64,000 bases of DNA. It comes from Pseudarthrobacter cellobiosi. GTDB taxonomy: Bacteria > Actinomycetota > Actinomycetes > Actinomycetales > Micrococcaceae. This document shows, in pieces, positions 56,947 to 64,000 of the stretch; within the stretch, counting starts at the first letter, position 1, and every line of letters starts with the position of its first letter. The notes beneath the pieces are model-generated. The model did not search any database and was not told the DNA's origin. It saw only the letters and a program-made list of their open reading frames with translations. The stretch lies in contig NZ_JAMXBJ010000050.1 in the NCBI RefSeq assembly GCF_023913755.1, forward strand, positions 496,001-560,000, given 5' to 3'. Position numbers and translations under genes: made by a program.

Positions 56947-58587
56947 CTACTTGGAAACGGTGCCGAGCCGGAACTTGAACGACGCATCCAGGGTGGAATC
57001 GACACCCTTCACGTCGGTCCCTGAAACGGCCACCTGGGCGCCCTGCAGCAACGGCAGGGTGGAGATGTCCTTGGCCAGCAGGTTCTGGACCTCCTGGATT
57101 GTCTTCTCACGCTCAGCCTTGTCGGCGGTGACCAACTGCTTGGCGACCAGCGTTTCGACCTCAGCATTTGAGTAGTGGTTGTTCATGAAGCCACCGCCTA
57201 CAAAGAAGGGTGTCAGGTAGTTGTCCGCGTCGCTGAAGTCCGGGAACCAGCCCAGCTGGAAGACGGGGTAGCTGTCCTTCTTCGATGCCGAGTTATACGT
57301 GACCCACTCAGTGGACTGCAGATCCACCGTGAACAGTCCGCTCTTCTCCAACTGGTCCTTGACCATGGCGTATTCGTCACCGGACGACTTGCCATAGTGG
57401 TCGGGGTTGTACTGCAGCTTGATGGTCACGGGGCCGGTGATGCCGGCGTCGGCCATGACCTTCTTGGCCTTGTCCAGGCTGGGTTTGCCGGAGCCATCCC
57501 CATACGCCTGCTTGAAGGATTCGTTGGCCCCTACGAAACCGGACGGGACGTTGGACCACATCGGCAAGTACGTGCCCTTGTAGACCTGGTCCGAGATGGC
57601 CTGGCGGTCGATGAGGTTGGCAGCGGCCTGCCGGACGGCAAGCGCCTTCTTCGGGTCAGCTTCCGGAGCCTTGGCGCCATACGGCATGGTGTCGAAGTTG
57701 AAGACGATGTACCGCATCTCGCCGCCGGGACCAACATGGACCTTGACGTTGGAGTCCTTCTTAAGGTCATCGATGTCCGTGGCGCTCAGGCTGCGGTTGG
57801 CAACATCGATCTGGCCGCCCTTGACCTCCAGCTTCATGTTGGTCTGGTCGGTGTAGTACTTGATGGTGGCCCCTGCGTTGGCCGGCTTGCCGAGTACGCC
57901 CTTGTAGTCGGGCCATGCCTTCAGGCTGACCAGCGTGTTCTTGTTGAAGGAGTCAATGATGTACTGGCCGTGGAAGGCGTTGGCCTTGACGATGTCCTCG
58001 TCGCTGAGGAGCTTGTCTGCCGGGAAGACTTCGTCGTCAACGATCGGGGCGGCCGGGCTGGTCAGAATCTGCGGGAACGTTTGGTCGTTGGCATTCTTCA
58101 GCGTGAAAACCACGGTGCTGGCATCAGGCGTGGCAATGGAATCAATGTTGGACAACAACGATGCCGGTCCGTTGGGATCCTTGATGGCAGTCTGGCGGTC
58201 AAAGGAGAACTTGACGTCTTTGGAATCAAGCACATGTCCGTTGGCCCATTTGAGGTCGCTCTTAAGCTTGACCGTGAATTCGGTAGGCTTGGTGAACGAG
58301 GACGATTCGGCCAGGTCCGGCACGGGGTCGGCGCCACCAGGTTTGGAGTTCAACAAGAACGAGTAAATCTGGTTCATCACCATAAACGAACCGTTGTCGT
58401 ACGAGCCCGCCGGGTCCAGTGCGGTGACTTTGTCTGTGGTTCCGTACGCAATGACGCTGCTTGCATTCTCCGATGCTGTGCTGCCACCCCCGCCGCCACC
58501 CGAGGGGCCCGTGCAGGCCGTCAATGCGAAGGCGGAAACGCCTGCGAGCGCGATTGCGCTGCGCAAGGCTTTAGTGCTCTTGGTCAT
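56947..58587 (-). CDS. ABC importer solute-binding lipoprotein (SBP family 5)
   Basis: 546 residues. The signal region SAIALAGVSAFALTACTGPS has its lipobox Cys at 25, then a Gly-rich linker tethers the domain to the membrane. The SBP_bac_5 fold follows: VIAYGTTDKVTALDPAGSYD, TVKLKSDLKWANGHVLDSKD, VRQAAANLIDRQAISDQVY, FQLGWFPDFSDADNYLTPFF. Such proteins bind peptides, nickel chelates or sugars; the substrate cannot be told from sequence. First gene of the importer operon. The about 140 bases upstream to the mnmA terminator should carry the promoter; a TTGATG hexamer is visible there but has no convincing -10. Confidence 0.93.
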   Translation of the reverse strand: MTKSTKALRSAIALAGVSAFALTACTGPSGGGGGGSTASENASSVIAYGTTDKVTALDPAGSYDNGSFMVMNQIYSFLLNSKPGGADPVPDLAESSSFTKPTEFTVKLKSDLKWANGHVLDSKDVKFSFDRQTAIKDPNGPASLLSNIDSIATPDASTVVFTLKNANDQTFPQILTSPAAPIVDDEVFPADKLLSDEDIVKANAFHGQYIIDSFNKNTLVSLKAWPDYKGVLGKPANAGATIKYYTDQTNMKLEVKGGQIDVANRSLSATDIDDLKKDSNVKVHVGPGGEMRYIVFNFDTMPYGAKAPEADPKKALAVRQAAANLIDRQAISDQVYKGTYLPMWSNVPSGFVGANESFKQAYGDGSGKPSLDKAKKVMADAGITGPVTIKLQYNPDHYGKSSGDEYAMVKDQLEKSGLFTVDLQSTEWVTYNSASKKDSYPVFQLGWFPDFSDADNYLTPFFVGGGFMNNHYSNAEVETLVAKQLVTADKAEREKTIQEVQNLLAKDISTLPLLQGAQVAVSGTDVKGVDSTLDASFKFRLGTVSK

Positions 58588-58729
58588 CTGTGAACTTTCT
58601 GTTCGATGAGTACGCGCTCGCCGCCCGCAAATGGGTGTCTTGGCTTGAGCGGGCAGCGCGCTGTCCTGATGCCTAGATTCAACCAGACGCCGGACTCATC
58701 AACCGGCTTTTTTGTGAGTTGAGACACAA

Positions 58730-58754
58730 AATTTACCTGACCAGGGTAAATTTG
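58730..58754 (-). terminator. AT-rich terminator of mnmA
   Basis: AAATTTACC (58730-58738) pairs with GGTAAATTT (58746-58754) around a 7-base loop. On the minus strand it begins 8 bases after the mnmA stop and runs into a T-rich stretch (AAATTTTGTG). It is AT-rich for this genome. It probably ends mnmA transcription before the importer operon. Confidence 0.6.
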
Positions 58755-58761
58755 CTCCGGC

Positions 58762-59886
58762 TCAGAGCTCCGCGCGCTGCAACGACCGGGCAGCGTCGAT
58801 GGTGGCCTGGCCCAGGACGCGGCTGCCCTGGTAGAGGACCACCGTCTGGCCGGGTGCCACGCCGCGCAGCGGATCGGTCAAGGTGACCAGGAGCTGGGGT
58901 GCACCCTCGCCGGGCAGCATTCGCGCGGTGGCCGGCACGGGGTCCCCGTGGGCGCGGACCTGGGCATAGCAGTCAAACTCGGCGCCCGTTTCGATTTCCG
59001 CGATCGGCAGGCCAGCCCACGAGACCTTGATGCCGCGGATCTCGTCAATGGCCAGCAGCGCCTGGGGCCCCACCACTACCTTGTTTTCCTTGGGCCGGAT
59101 CTCCAGGACGAACCTGGGCTTGCCGTCCGCTGCGGGTGTTCCGAGCTTCAGGCCACGGCGCTGGCCCACGGTGAACGCGTTGGCTCCCGGGTGCTCCCCT
59201 ACCTTCGAGCCGGTCTCGTCCACGATATCGCCGGTGGTCATGTCGATCTTTTCGGCGAGCCAGCCCGCGGTATCGCCGTCGGGAATGAAGCAGATGTCGT
59301 GGCTGTCGGGCTTGTTGGCCACCGACAGTCCCCGGCGCTCGGCTTCCGCCCGCACTTCAGCTTTGGAAGGCGTGTCCGCCAGCGGGAACATGGAATGCTT
59401 GAGCTGCTCGTGGGTCAGGACACCGAGGACGTAGCTCTGGTCCTTGGCCCAGTCCGCGGCCCGGTGAAGTTCGGGGTTGCCGTCGGCGTCCTTGATGACC
59501 TTGGCGTAATGCCCGGTGCAGACGGCGTCAAAGCCCAGGGCGATGGCCTTCTCCAGCAGGGCGGCAAATTTGATCCGCTCGTTGCAGCGCATGCAGGGGT
59601 TGGGGGTCCGCCCGGCAGCATACTCATCGATGAAGTCCTGGACCACGTCTTCCTTGAAGCGCTCCGAGAAATCCCAGACGTAGTACGGAATGCCCAGCAC
59701 GTCGCAGGCCCGCCACGCATCGCGCGAGTCCTCGATGGTGCAGCAGCCGCGGCTGCCCGTCCGCAGGGTGCCGGGCATCCTGGACAGCGCAAGGTGAACG
59801 CCGACGACGTCGTGCCCGGCTTCGACGGCACGTGCTGCGGCAACGGCGGAGTCGACTCCACCGCTCATGGCTGCTAGAACTCGCAT
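58762..59886 (-). CDS. mnmA: tRNA-specific 2-thiouridylase MnmA
   Basis: 374 residues. PP-loop AAMSGGVDSAVAAA (residues 5-18) activates U34 with ATP. The catalytic Cys pair is at 98 and near 199 (NPCMRCNERIKF; SHDICFIPDGD), and the tRNA-binding part has GHYAKV, VGQRRGLKLG and a C-terminal beta-barrel ending PGQTVVLYQGSRVLGQA. The enzyme makes 2-thiouridine at the wobble base of Lys, Glu and Gln tRNAs, taking sulfur from a cysteine desulfurase. Such a gene is nearby at 61341-62573. All motifs appear intact. Divergent from the flavoprotein gene at 60094. Confidence 0.96.
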   Translation of the reverse strand: MRVLAAMSGGVDSAVAAARAVEAGHDVVGVHLALSRMPGTLRTGSRGCCTIEDSRDAWRACDVLGIPYYVWDFSERFKEDVVQDFIDEYAAGRTPNPCMRCNERIKFAALLEKAIALGFDAVCTGHYAKVIKDADGNPELHRAADWAKDQSYVLGVLTHEQLKHSMFPLADTPSKAEVRAEAERRGLSVANKPDSHDICFIPDGDTAGWLAEKIDMTTGDIVDETGSKVGEHPGANAFTVGQRRGLKLGTPAADGKPRFVLEIRPKENKVVVGPQALLAIDEIRGIKVSWAGLPIAEIETGAEFDCYAQVRAHGDPVPATARMLPGEGAPQLLVTLTDPLRGVAPGQTVVLYQGSRVLGQATIDAARSLQRAEL

Positions 59887-60093
59887 GCTGGCTTTCTTTA
59901 GGGTTCGGGGGATGTGGCAGAGGGCGGCTGCCGTTCAACCGGCGGCCGCAGGAATAGCACAATGCCTGCCGCACCATTCTATCGCCACGCCGAATCCTGC
60001 CCAAAAAGACCCTTGACCGCACCCGCATTCCCTTCTAAAGTCAGGCTTAACGGTTTTAGACTTCGAGCACGCACCGGCGGGAATTGGGCGGAC

Positions 60094-61365
60094 ATGGCTG
60101 AGGACATTGCTACCGCGGGGGACATCGTGATTGCCGGCGGCGGACTGGCCGGGGCCACCGCTGCCAAGACCCTGCGGGCGGAAGGGTTCGCCGGCCCGGT
60201 GACAATCATCGGCGCAGAGCGGCATCATCCCTACCTGCGCCCGCCGCTGTCCAAGGAGTATCTGCTGGGCAAGGCCACCGAGGACGCTGTCCCGGTGGTG
60301 CCGCCGGGCTGGTACGCGGAGAACGACGTCGGCCTCCGCTTGGGTGCCCGCGTTATGGGCGTCCGGCCGGACGCCAGGAGGGTGGAGCTGGACGACGGAA
60401 GCACGCTGGCGTACGGTTCCCTGCTGCTCGCCACCGGGGCGGCGCCTCGCACCCTGCGCCTGCCCGGAAGCGACCTGTCTGGCGTATCCACCTTCCGCAC
60501 CCTGGATGACAGCCGGCGGCTGCGCAGCAGCTTGGCGGCGGGCGGCATGAAGTTGGTGATGATCGGCTCCGGCTGGATCGGCATGGAACTGGCTGCCGCT
60601 GCCGCCACGTACGGCAACAACGTCACGCTCCTCGGACTGGAAGGGATCCCCCTGGCCGGGGCTATCGGTCCTGACCTCGGACGGTTCTTCCGCAGACTCC
60701 ACGAAGCCAACGGCGTGAGCTTCCGGCTTCCCGCCTCAGCGCGGGAACTCACCGGGGCCGCTGGGGCTGTCACGGGGGTGGTCACCGATTCCGGGGAAGT
60801 GATCCCAGCCGACATCGTGGTCATCGCCGTCGGCGTGGTCCCCGAGACGGGACTCGCACAGGCGGCCGGCCTCGCCCTGGACAACGGGATCCTCACGGAC
60901 GCCTCCCTGCGGACCAGCACGCCCGGCATTTTTGCAGCCGGCGACATCGCCAACTCGCTGCACCCCTTCACCGGCCAGCACCACCGCAGCGAGCACTGGT
61001 CCAACGCCCTGAACGGCGGAAAGGTGGCCGCCAGGGCCATGCTCGGCCAGGACGCCGTCCTGAGCACCATCCCGTACTTCTACACCGATCAGTACGACGT
61101 CAGCATGGAGTACTCCGGCTTTCCTTCACTGGCGGCGGGCGCTGAGCCCGTGATCCGGGGGTCACTGGAGGGCAAGGAGTTCATCGCGTTCTGGCAGCAG
61201 GATTCCAGGGTGGTGGCCGGGATGAGCGTCAACTGGCCGCGAAAGCCACAGCCCGGCGCGCAGAAGACCGTCAAGGCCCTCATCTCTGCCAGAACGCCCG
61301 TCTCGGCGGAGCGCCTGGCCGACAACGCCGTTGGGCTCGATCAGCTCCTGTCGGAGGACGCCTGA
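60094..61365 (+). CDS. FAD-dependent ferredoxin-reductase-type oxidoreductase
   Basis: 424 residues from ATG 60094 (GGGCGG upstream; the frame is open to 59914 but the extra part is unlike protein). FAD site IVIAGGGLAGATAAKTLRAE (11-30), ERHHPYLRPPLSKEYLLG, the NAD site VMIGSGWIGMELAAAAATYG, then IFAAGDIANSLHPF near FAD. The C-terminal reductase domain follows (HRSEHWSNALNGGKVAA, YFYTDQYDVSMEYSGF). This is the layout of rubredoxin/ferredoxin reductases serving P450 or dioxygenases (rhodocoxin reductase type). No ferredoxin or oxygenase lies beside it. Its last 25 bases overlap the convergent cysteine desulfurase. Confidence 0.9.
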   Translation: MAEDIATAGDIVIAGGGLAGATAAKTLRAEGFAGPVTIIGAERHHPYLRPPLSKEYLLGKATEDAVPVVPPGWYAENDVGLRLGARVMGVRPDARRVELDDGSTLAYGSLLLATGAAPRTLRLPGSDLSGVSTFRTLDDSRRLRSSLAAGGMKLVMIGSGWIGMELAAAAATYGNNVTLLGLEGIPLAGAIGPDLGRFFRRLHEANGVSFRLPASARELTGAAGAVTGVVTDSGEVIPADIVVIAVGVVPETGLAQAAGLALDNGILTDASLRTSTPGIFAAGDIANSLHPFTGQHHRSEHWSNALNGGKVAARAMLGQDAVLSTIPYFYTDQYDVSMEYSGFPSLAAGAEPVIRGSLEGKEFIAFWQQDSRVVAGMSVNWPRKPQPGAQKTVKALISARTPVSAERLADNAVGLDQLLSEDA

Positions 61366-62573
61366 CGCGCCACCGTTCCCGCAGTCTGGATCGAGGACTC
61401 ATGCCCGGCCATCCCTGCCTGGCGGGCGCGTTGGTACGCGCCGGGAAGGGCTGCCAGCAAGGCATCCACGTCCGCGTCGGTTGAGGCATGTCCCAGCGTG
61501 AAGCGCTGGGCGCCGCGGGCTGTCTCCTCGTCCAGCCCCATGGCCAGCAGTACGTGGGACGGGCGCGGGACACCGGCCGTACAGGCGGATCCCGTGGAGG
61601 ATTCCACCCCTACCAGGTCCAGCAGGAACAGCAGCGAATCACCTTCGCAGCCAGGGAACGTGAAATGCGCATTGCCGGGCAGCCTCCCCTCCCCCGGGGC
61701 GCCGCGGAGTGCAGCTTCGGGCACCCGCTGAAGGACGCCGTCGATGAGCCTGTCCCGCAGGGCCGCGATCCTCGCGGACTCGGCGGCAAGCTGTGCGGTG
61801 GCGGCCTCGGCGGCAGCAGCGAAGGCGGCGATGGACGCCGTGTCCAGCGTCCCGGAGCGCACGTCGCGTTCCTGGCCGCCACCGTGTTGCACCGGGGTCA
61901 GCTTGACGGCCCGCCCCAGCAGGAGGGCGCCGACTCCAACCGGTCCGCCGATCTTGTGCCCGGAAACGGACATCGCGTCCAGCCCGGAGGCCTTGAAATC
62001 AACCGGAAGCGAGCCGAAGGCCTGCACGGCATCCGAATGGACCGGCACGCCGGCGGCGTGCGCCAGCTGCACAATCCTGTACACCGGCTGGATGGTGCCC
62101 ACTTCATTGTTGGCCCACATGACCGTCACAAGCGCAATGGTCCCAGGGTCCCGGGCCAACTCGGCGGCGAGGACGTCCAGGTCCACCACGCCCTCGCTGT
62201 CCACGGGAAGCCACGTGACAATGGCACCCTCGTGCCGCTCCAGCCATTCCACGGTGTCCAGCACGGCATGATGCTCGACGGCGGAGCAGAGGATGCGCCG
62301 CCGTCCCGGGTCTTCGCCGGAACGGGCCCAGTACAGGCCCTTCACAGCAAGGTTGTCCGACTCAGTGCCCCCGGACGTAAAGATGACCTCGGAGGGATGG
62401 GCGCCGGCCGCCGTCGCTATGGCTTCCCTGGCGTCCTCCACGGAGCGGCGGGCACGCCGGCCCGAGCCGTGCAGGGACGAAGGATTGCCGGTGCGGGCAA
62501 GTTCCCGCGTCAGGGCTGCCAGCGCCTCGACAGAAAGTGGCGTGGTGGCTGCATGATCGAGGTAGACGGGCAC
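61341..62573 (-). CDS. Cysteine desulfurase (NifS/IscS type)
   Basis: 410 residues from GTG 62573. MPVYLDHAATTPLS opens the protein. The family marks are RTGNPSSLHGSGRRARR, FTSGGTESDNLAVKG, ILCSAVEHHAVLDTVEW, VMWANNEVGTIQP, VHSDAVQAFGSLP, the PLP lysine in SVSGHKIGGPVG, and the catalytic Cys in SSTGSACTAGVPRPSHVL. It removes sulfur from cysteine for tRNA thiolation or iron-sulfur clusters. The nearness of mnmA suggests a role in 2-thiouridine, as in mycobacteria (Rv3024c/Rv3025c). The C-terminal 30 residues are Ala/Ser rich and overlap the convergent flavoprotein gene by 25 bases. Confidence 0.94.
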   Translation of the reverse strand: MPVYLDHAATTPLSVEALAALTRELARTGNPSSLHGSGRRARRSVEDAREAIATAAGAHPSEVIFTSGGTESDNLAVKGLYWARSGEDPGRRRILCSAVEHHAVLDTVEWLERHEGAIVTWLPVDSEGVVDLDVLAAELARDPGTIALVTVMWANNEVGTIQPVYRIVQLAHAAGVPVHSDAVQAFGSLPVDFKASGLDAMSVSGHKIGGPVGVGALLLGRAVKLTPVQHGGGQERDVRSGTLDTASIAAFAAAAEAATAQLAAESARIAALRDRLIDGVLQRVPEAALRGAPGEGRLPGNAHFTFPGCEGDSLLFLLDLVGVESSTGSACTAGVPRPSHVLLAMGLDEETARGAQRFTLGHASTDADVDALLAALPGAYQRARQAGMAGHESSIQTAGTVARQASSDRS

Positions 62574-62629
62574 GCCTCAATTCTAGCGGCGTCCAGGGCG
62601 TCACACCCGCGACCCCGGCACATCAGGCG

Positions 62630-63292
62630 TCAGGGCGGCGTGATCCTGGCACAGCACTGGCCCGGCTCAGTGTTCGGCGCCACGCGCTCCTCCGGCTCCC
62701 CGCACGCCGCTGCCACGCCCTGCAGAAATGATCCGTTCATGGCGCAGACCACGTCCGGGTGCCCGACCGAGAGCCGATGGAACGGACAGTTAGCCAGCGC
62801 GAAGCCCCCCGCGCCGTCGGGCCGGGGCTCGTACCCTTCTCCCTCAAGGAAGTCCGCAAGGCTTGCGGCGCCGGAGGCCAGCGCCTGGCCCTTACCGTAC
62901 GACGTGGCCAGCAGGGAATCGCCCACCGCGCCGCCGGTCGCTGTGGAATGCTCGATCGCTGCGACCAGCAGCTCAGCAGCAAGATCATAGTTGCGGTCAG
63001 GCACGGATGCGCCGACCTCGCTCGTTGCCTGTCGGTACATTTTCGCCGGCCGCCCGGAGCCGGGACCCGACTTCCCGGCAGCCTTGTGGAATTCCACCGC
63101 CAGGAGTCCGTCCTGGACCAGCCTGTCGAGGTGGAAGGATGCCGTGCTCCTTGGCAGCCCGAGGGCCAACGCGGCGTCATCGCGCCCGACCGGGGCGTCC
63201 GAGGCGGCGATCAGCTCAAAGAGCTGCCGTCGCTTCTCGTCGCCCAATGACGCGACGGCCGCCATGCGGCGGCCCCACGGGAGTCTGCGCAC
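62630..63292 (-). CDS. HTH regulator with cysteine-rich C-terminus, SufR/ArsR-like
   Basis: 220 residues from GTG 63292 (GAGAGGG seven bases upstream); an ATG at 63319 and the M of MAAVASLG are alternatives. The N-terminal winged helix (about 14-65: DEKRRQLFELIAASDAPVGR, LALGLPRSTASFHLDRLVQD) is followed by a helical middle. The C-terminal set of cysteines (CPFHRLSVGHPDVVCAMN, AAACGE, GQCCARITPP) has spacings Cys-X13-Cys-X13-Cys-X15-Cys-Cys. This is close to the pattern of SufR repressors, which hold an iron-sulfur cluster, though the spacings differ slightly. It is divergent from the DoxX gene, its likely target, and sits beside a cysteine desulfurase. Confidence 0.8.
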   Translation of the reverse strand: MRRLPWGRRMAAVASLGDEKRRQLFELIAASDAPVGRDDAALALGLPRSTASFHLDRLVQDGLLAVEFHKAAGKSGPGSGRPAKMYRQATSEVGASVPDRNYDLAAELLVAAIEHSTATGGAVGDSLLATSYGKGQALASGAASLADFLEGEGYEPRPDGAGGFALANCPFHRLSVGHPDVVCAMNGSFLQGVAAACGEPEERVAPNTEPGQCCARITPP

Positions 63293-63305
63293 CCTGTGCC
63301 CTCTC

Positions 63306-63369
63306 TCTAAAAACAACATACATTGCTTAATGGTGCCGATCTTTCTAAAATAACAATACCTACTTTTAG
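63306..63369. promoter_or_regulatory. Repeated TCTAAAA motifs in the regulator-doxX interval
   Basis: TCTAAAA occurs at 63306-63312 and 63344-63350, and the inverse TTTTAG at 63364-63369, giving CTAAAA-N13-TTTTAG. The 89-base interval is unusually AT-rich. The divergent arrangement and repeated half-sites suggest this is where the cysteine-rich regulator binds. Confidence 0.45.
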
Positions 63370-63381
63370 TAGGAGTCCACC

Positions 63382-63806
63382 ATGACAACGAACGCGAAAA
63401 TCAACGCAGGCGGTCGGCTTCAGGCTATGGCACCGGACAGGCAGGCCTTCTTCCTGCTGCGCACCGTGTTCACCGTCGCACCGATTCTCTTAGGGTTGGA
63501 CAAGTTCACCAACATCCTGACGGACTGGACCATCTACCTCGCACGGTTGCCACCTCCGTGGTGCCGGTGTCGGCGCAGACCTTTATGTACATCGTCGGCG
63601 TCGTGGAGATCGTCGCCGGCATTGCGGTGGCCGTCCGTCCCCGGTTCGGTTCCCTGCTGGTCGCCGTCTGGCTGCTGGGCATCATCAACCTGCTGGTCCT
63701 GGGCAGCTTCTACGACGTTGCCTTACGGGACTTCGGCCTGCTCGTGGGCGCGCTGGCCCTGAACCGCCTTTCCCCCGGCGGGTCCTGGCGCAGGCATGGT
63801 AAGTAA
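63382..63806 (+). pseudogene. DoxX-like membrane protein with a frameshift
   Basis: The frame from ATG 63382 (AGGAG upstream) gives MAPDRQAFFLLRTVFTVAPI and DKFTNILTDWTIYLA, then leaves the family at about 63543. The other frame from there continues with VATSVVPVSAQTFMYIVGVV, VRPRFGSLLVAVWLLGIINL and DFGLLVGALALNRLS to a stop at 63804-63806. Joined, they make a four-helix DoxX-like protein of about 142 residues. One missing C (gCACCGG to gCACGG) would explain the break and restore YLAPVATSVV. Either a sequencing error or a real loss of function. Divergent from the cysteine-rich regulator. Confidence 0.75.
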
Positions 63807-63815
63807 CCGGCGCGG

Positions 63816-64000
63816 CTAGTTCGACGGCGGAACCACCAGGAGGCGTTCTGCGACGTCGGCCTGGGCGGCTGGCAGTGTGGCGTCGTCCGGGCAGGCCACG
63901 GAAATGTAGACCGACGATGCGGCGGTGCCGAACACCCGCGCCATAACCACCGTGGACCTGAAGCCCGACTGTCCGGGCTTCTCCAGCGCCAGCACCTCAG
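63816..64000 (-). CDS. C-terminal part of an unidentified protein (partial)
   Basis: A minus-strand frame runs from the right edge to TAG at 63816-63818 and reads EVLALEKPGQSGFRSTVVMA, RVFGTAASSVYISVACPDD, AERLLVVPPSN. GC-rich third positions and a good end support coding. About 61 residues are visible and no family is recognised. A single Cys and a strand-like pattern (VVMARVFG, VYISVACP) are seen. It converges on the DoxX gene with nine bases between stops. Confidence 0.55.
   Translation of the reverse strand, partial: EVLALEKPGQSGFRSTVVMARVFGTAASSVYISVACPDDATLPAAQADVAERLLVVPPSN

Noticed and set aside
57175..58593. 472-codon plus-strand frame opposite the binding lipoprotein
   Set aside because: Antisense of a clear SBP family 5 gene with signal peptide and lipobox.
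61488..62990. 500-codon plus-strand frame opposite the cysteine desulfurase
   Set aside because: Antisense of an enzyme with intact PLP and Cys motifs.

Overview
The window is high-GC chromosomal DNA from an actinobacterium. The mtrA-mtrB-lpqB block, a WhiB1-type regulator next to a PdtaS-type kinase, the secA-hpf-comF neighbourhood and frequent GTG/TTG starts all fit this. Overall gene content suggests an Arthrobacter/Pseudarthrobacter-like member of the Micrococcaceae, but that placement is inference. I see no rRNA, tRNA, CRISPR array, insertion sequence or phage gene. No stretch longer than 300 bases lacks a gene.

Region 1 (1-18.4 kb) is a cell-surface glycan locus. It holds five GT2 glycosyltransferases (two of them rhamnosyltransferase-like paralogues), a Wzx-like flippase, a DPM1-like transferase with its DUF2304 partner, a dTDP-L-rhamnose 4-epimerase-like SDR, two large multi-membrane proteins (GT-C/DUF6541-like), an acyltransferase-3 protein and rmlA. 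It ends with a tightly coupled operon on the minus strand, glf-glfT2-wzm-wzt, for making UDP-galactofuranose, polymerising galactofuranose and exporting the product through an ABC-2 transporter. The set suggests a rhamnose/galactofuranose-containing surface polymer, with both a flippase route and an ABC-exporter route present.

Region 2 (18.7-34.8 kb) holds an orphan EssC/EccC-like FHA-FtsK ATPase, a small membrane protein, whiB1 with a Crp/GlxR-type operator and a hairpin in its leader, pdtaS, and the large NAD-glutamate dehydrogenase. A small accessory group follows: CpaE-like and CpaB/SAF-like proteins without other pilus genes, a short HTH_17 protein, a protein with two Sm-like repeats, a LysM protein preceded by direct repeats with exact 10-bp phasing, and an Rv3235-family protein.

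Region 3 (34.8-51.5 kb) is core actinobacterial housekeeping. On the minus strand, in transcription order, are mtrA-mtrB-lpqB-comF and then hpf-alkX-like-secA. On the plus strand is a five-gene coupled run (GDPD-type membrane protein, DUF4129, DUF4350, MoxR, DUF58) followed by a DUF4166 gene.

Region 4 (51.5-64 kb) has a chorismate mutase overlapping a cysteine-free MetE-like protein, a peptide-type ABC importer (binding protein, two permeases, one double ATPase), mnmA, a ferredoxin-reductase-type flavoprotein, a cysteine desulfurase (with mnmA a probable tRNA thiolation pair), a cysteine-rich SufR-like repressor and a divergent DoxX gene interrupted by a one-base frameshift. A partial minus-strand gene runs off the right edge.
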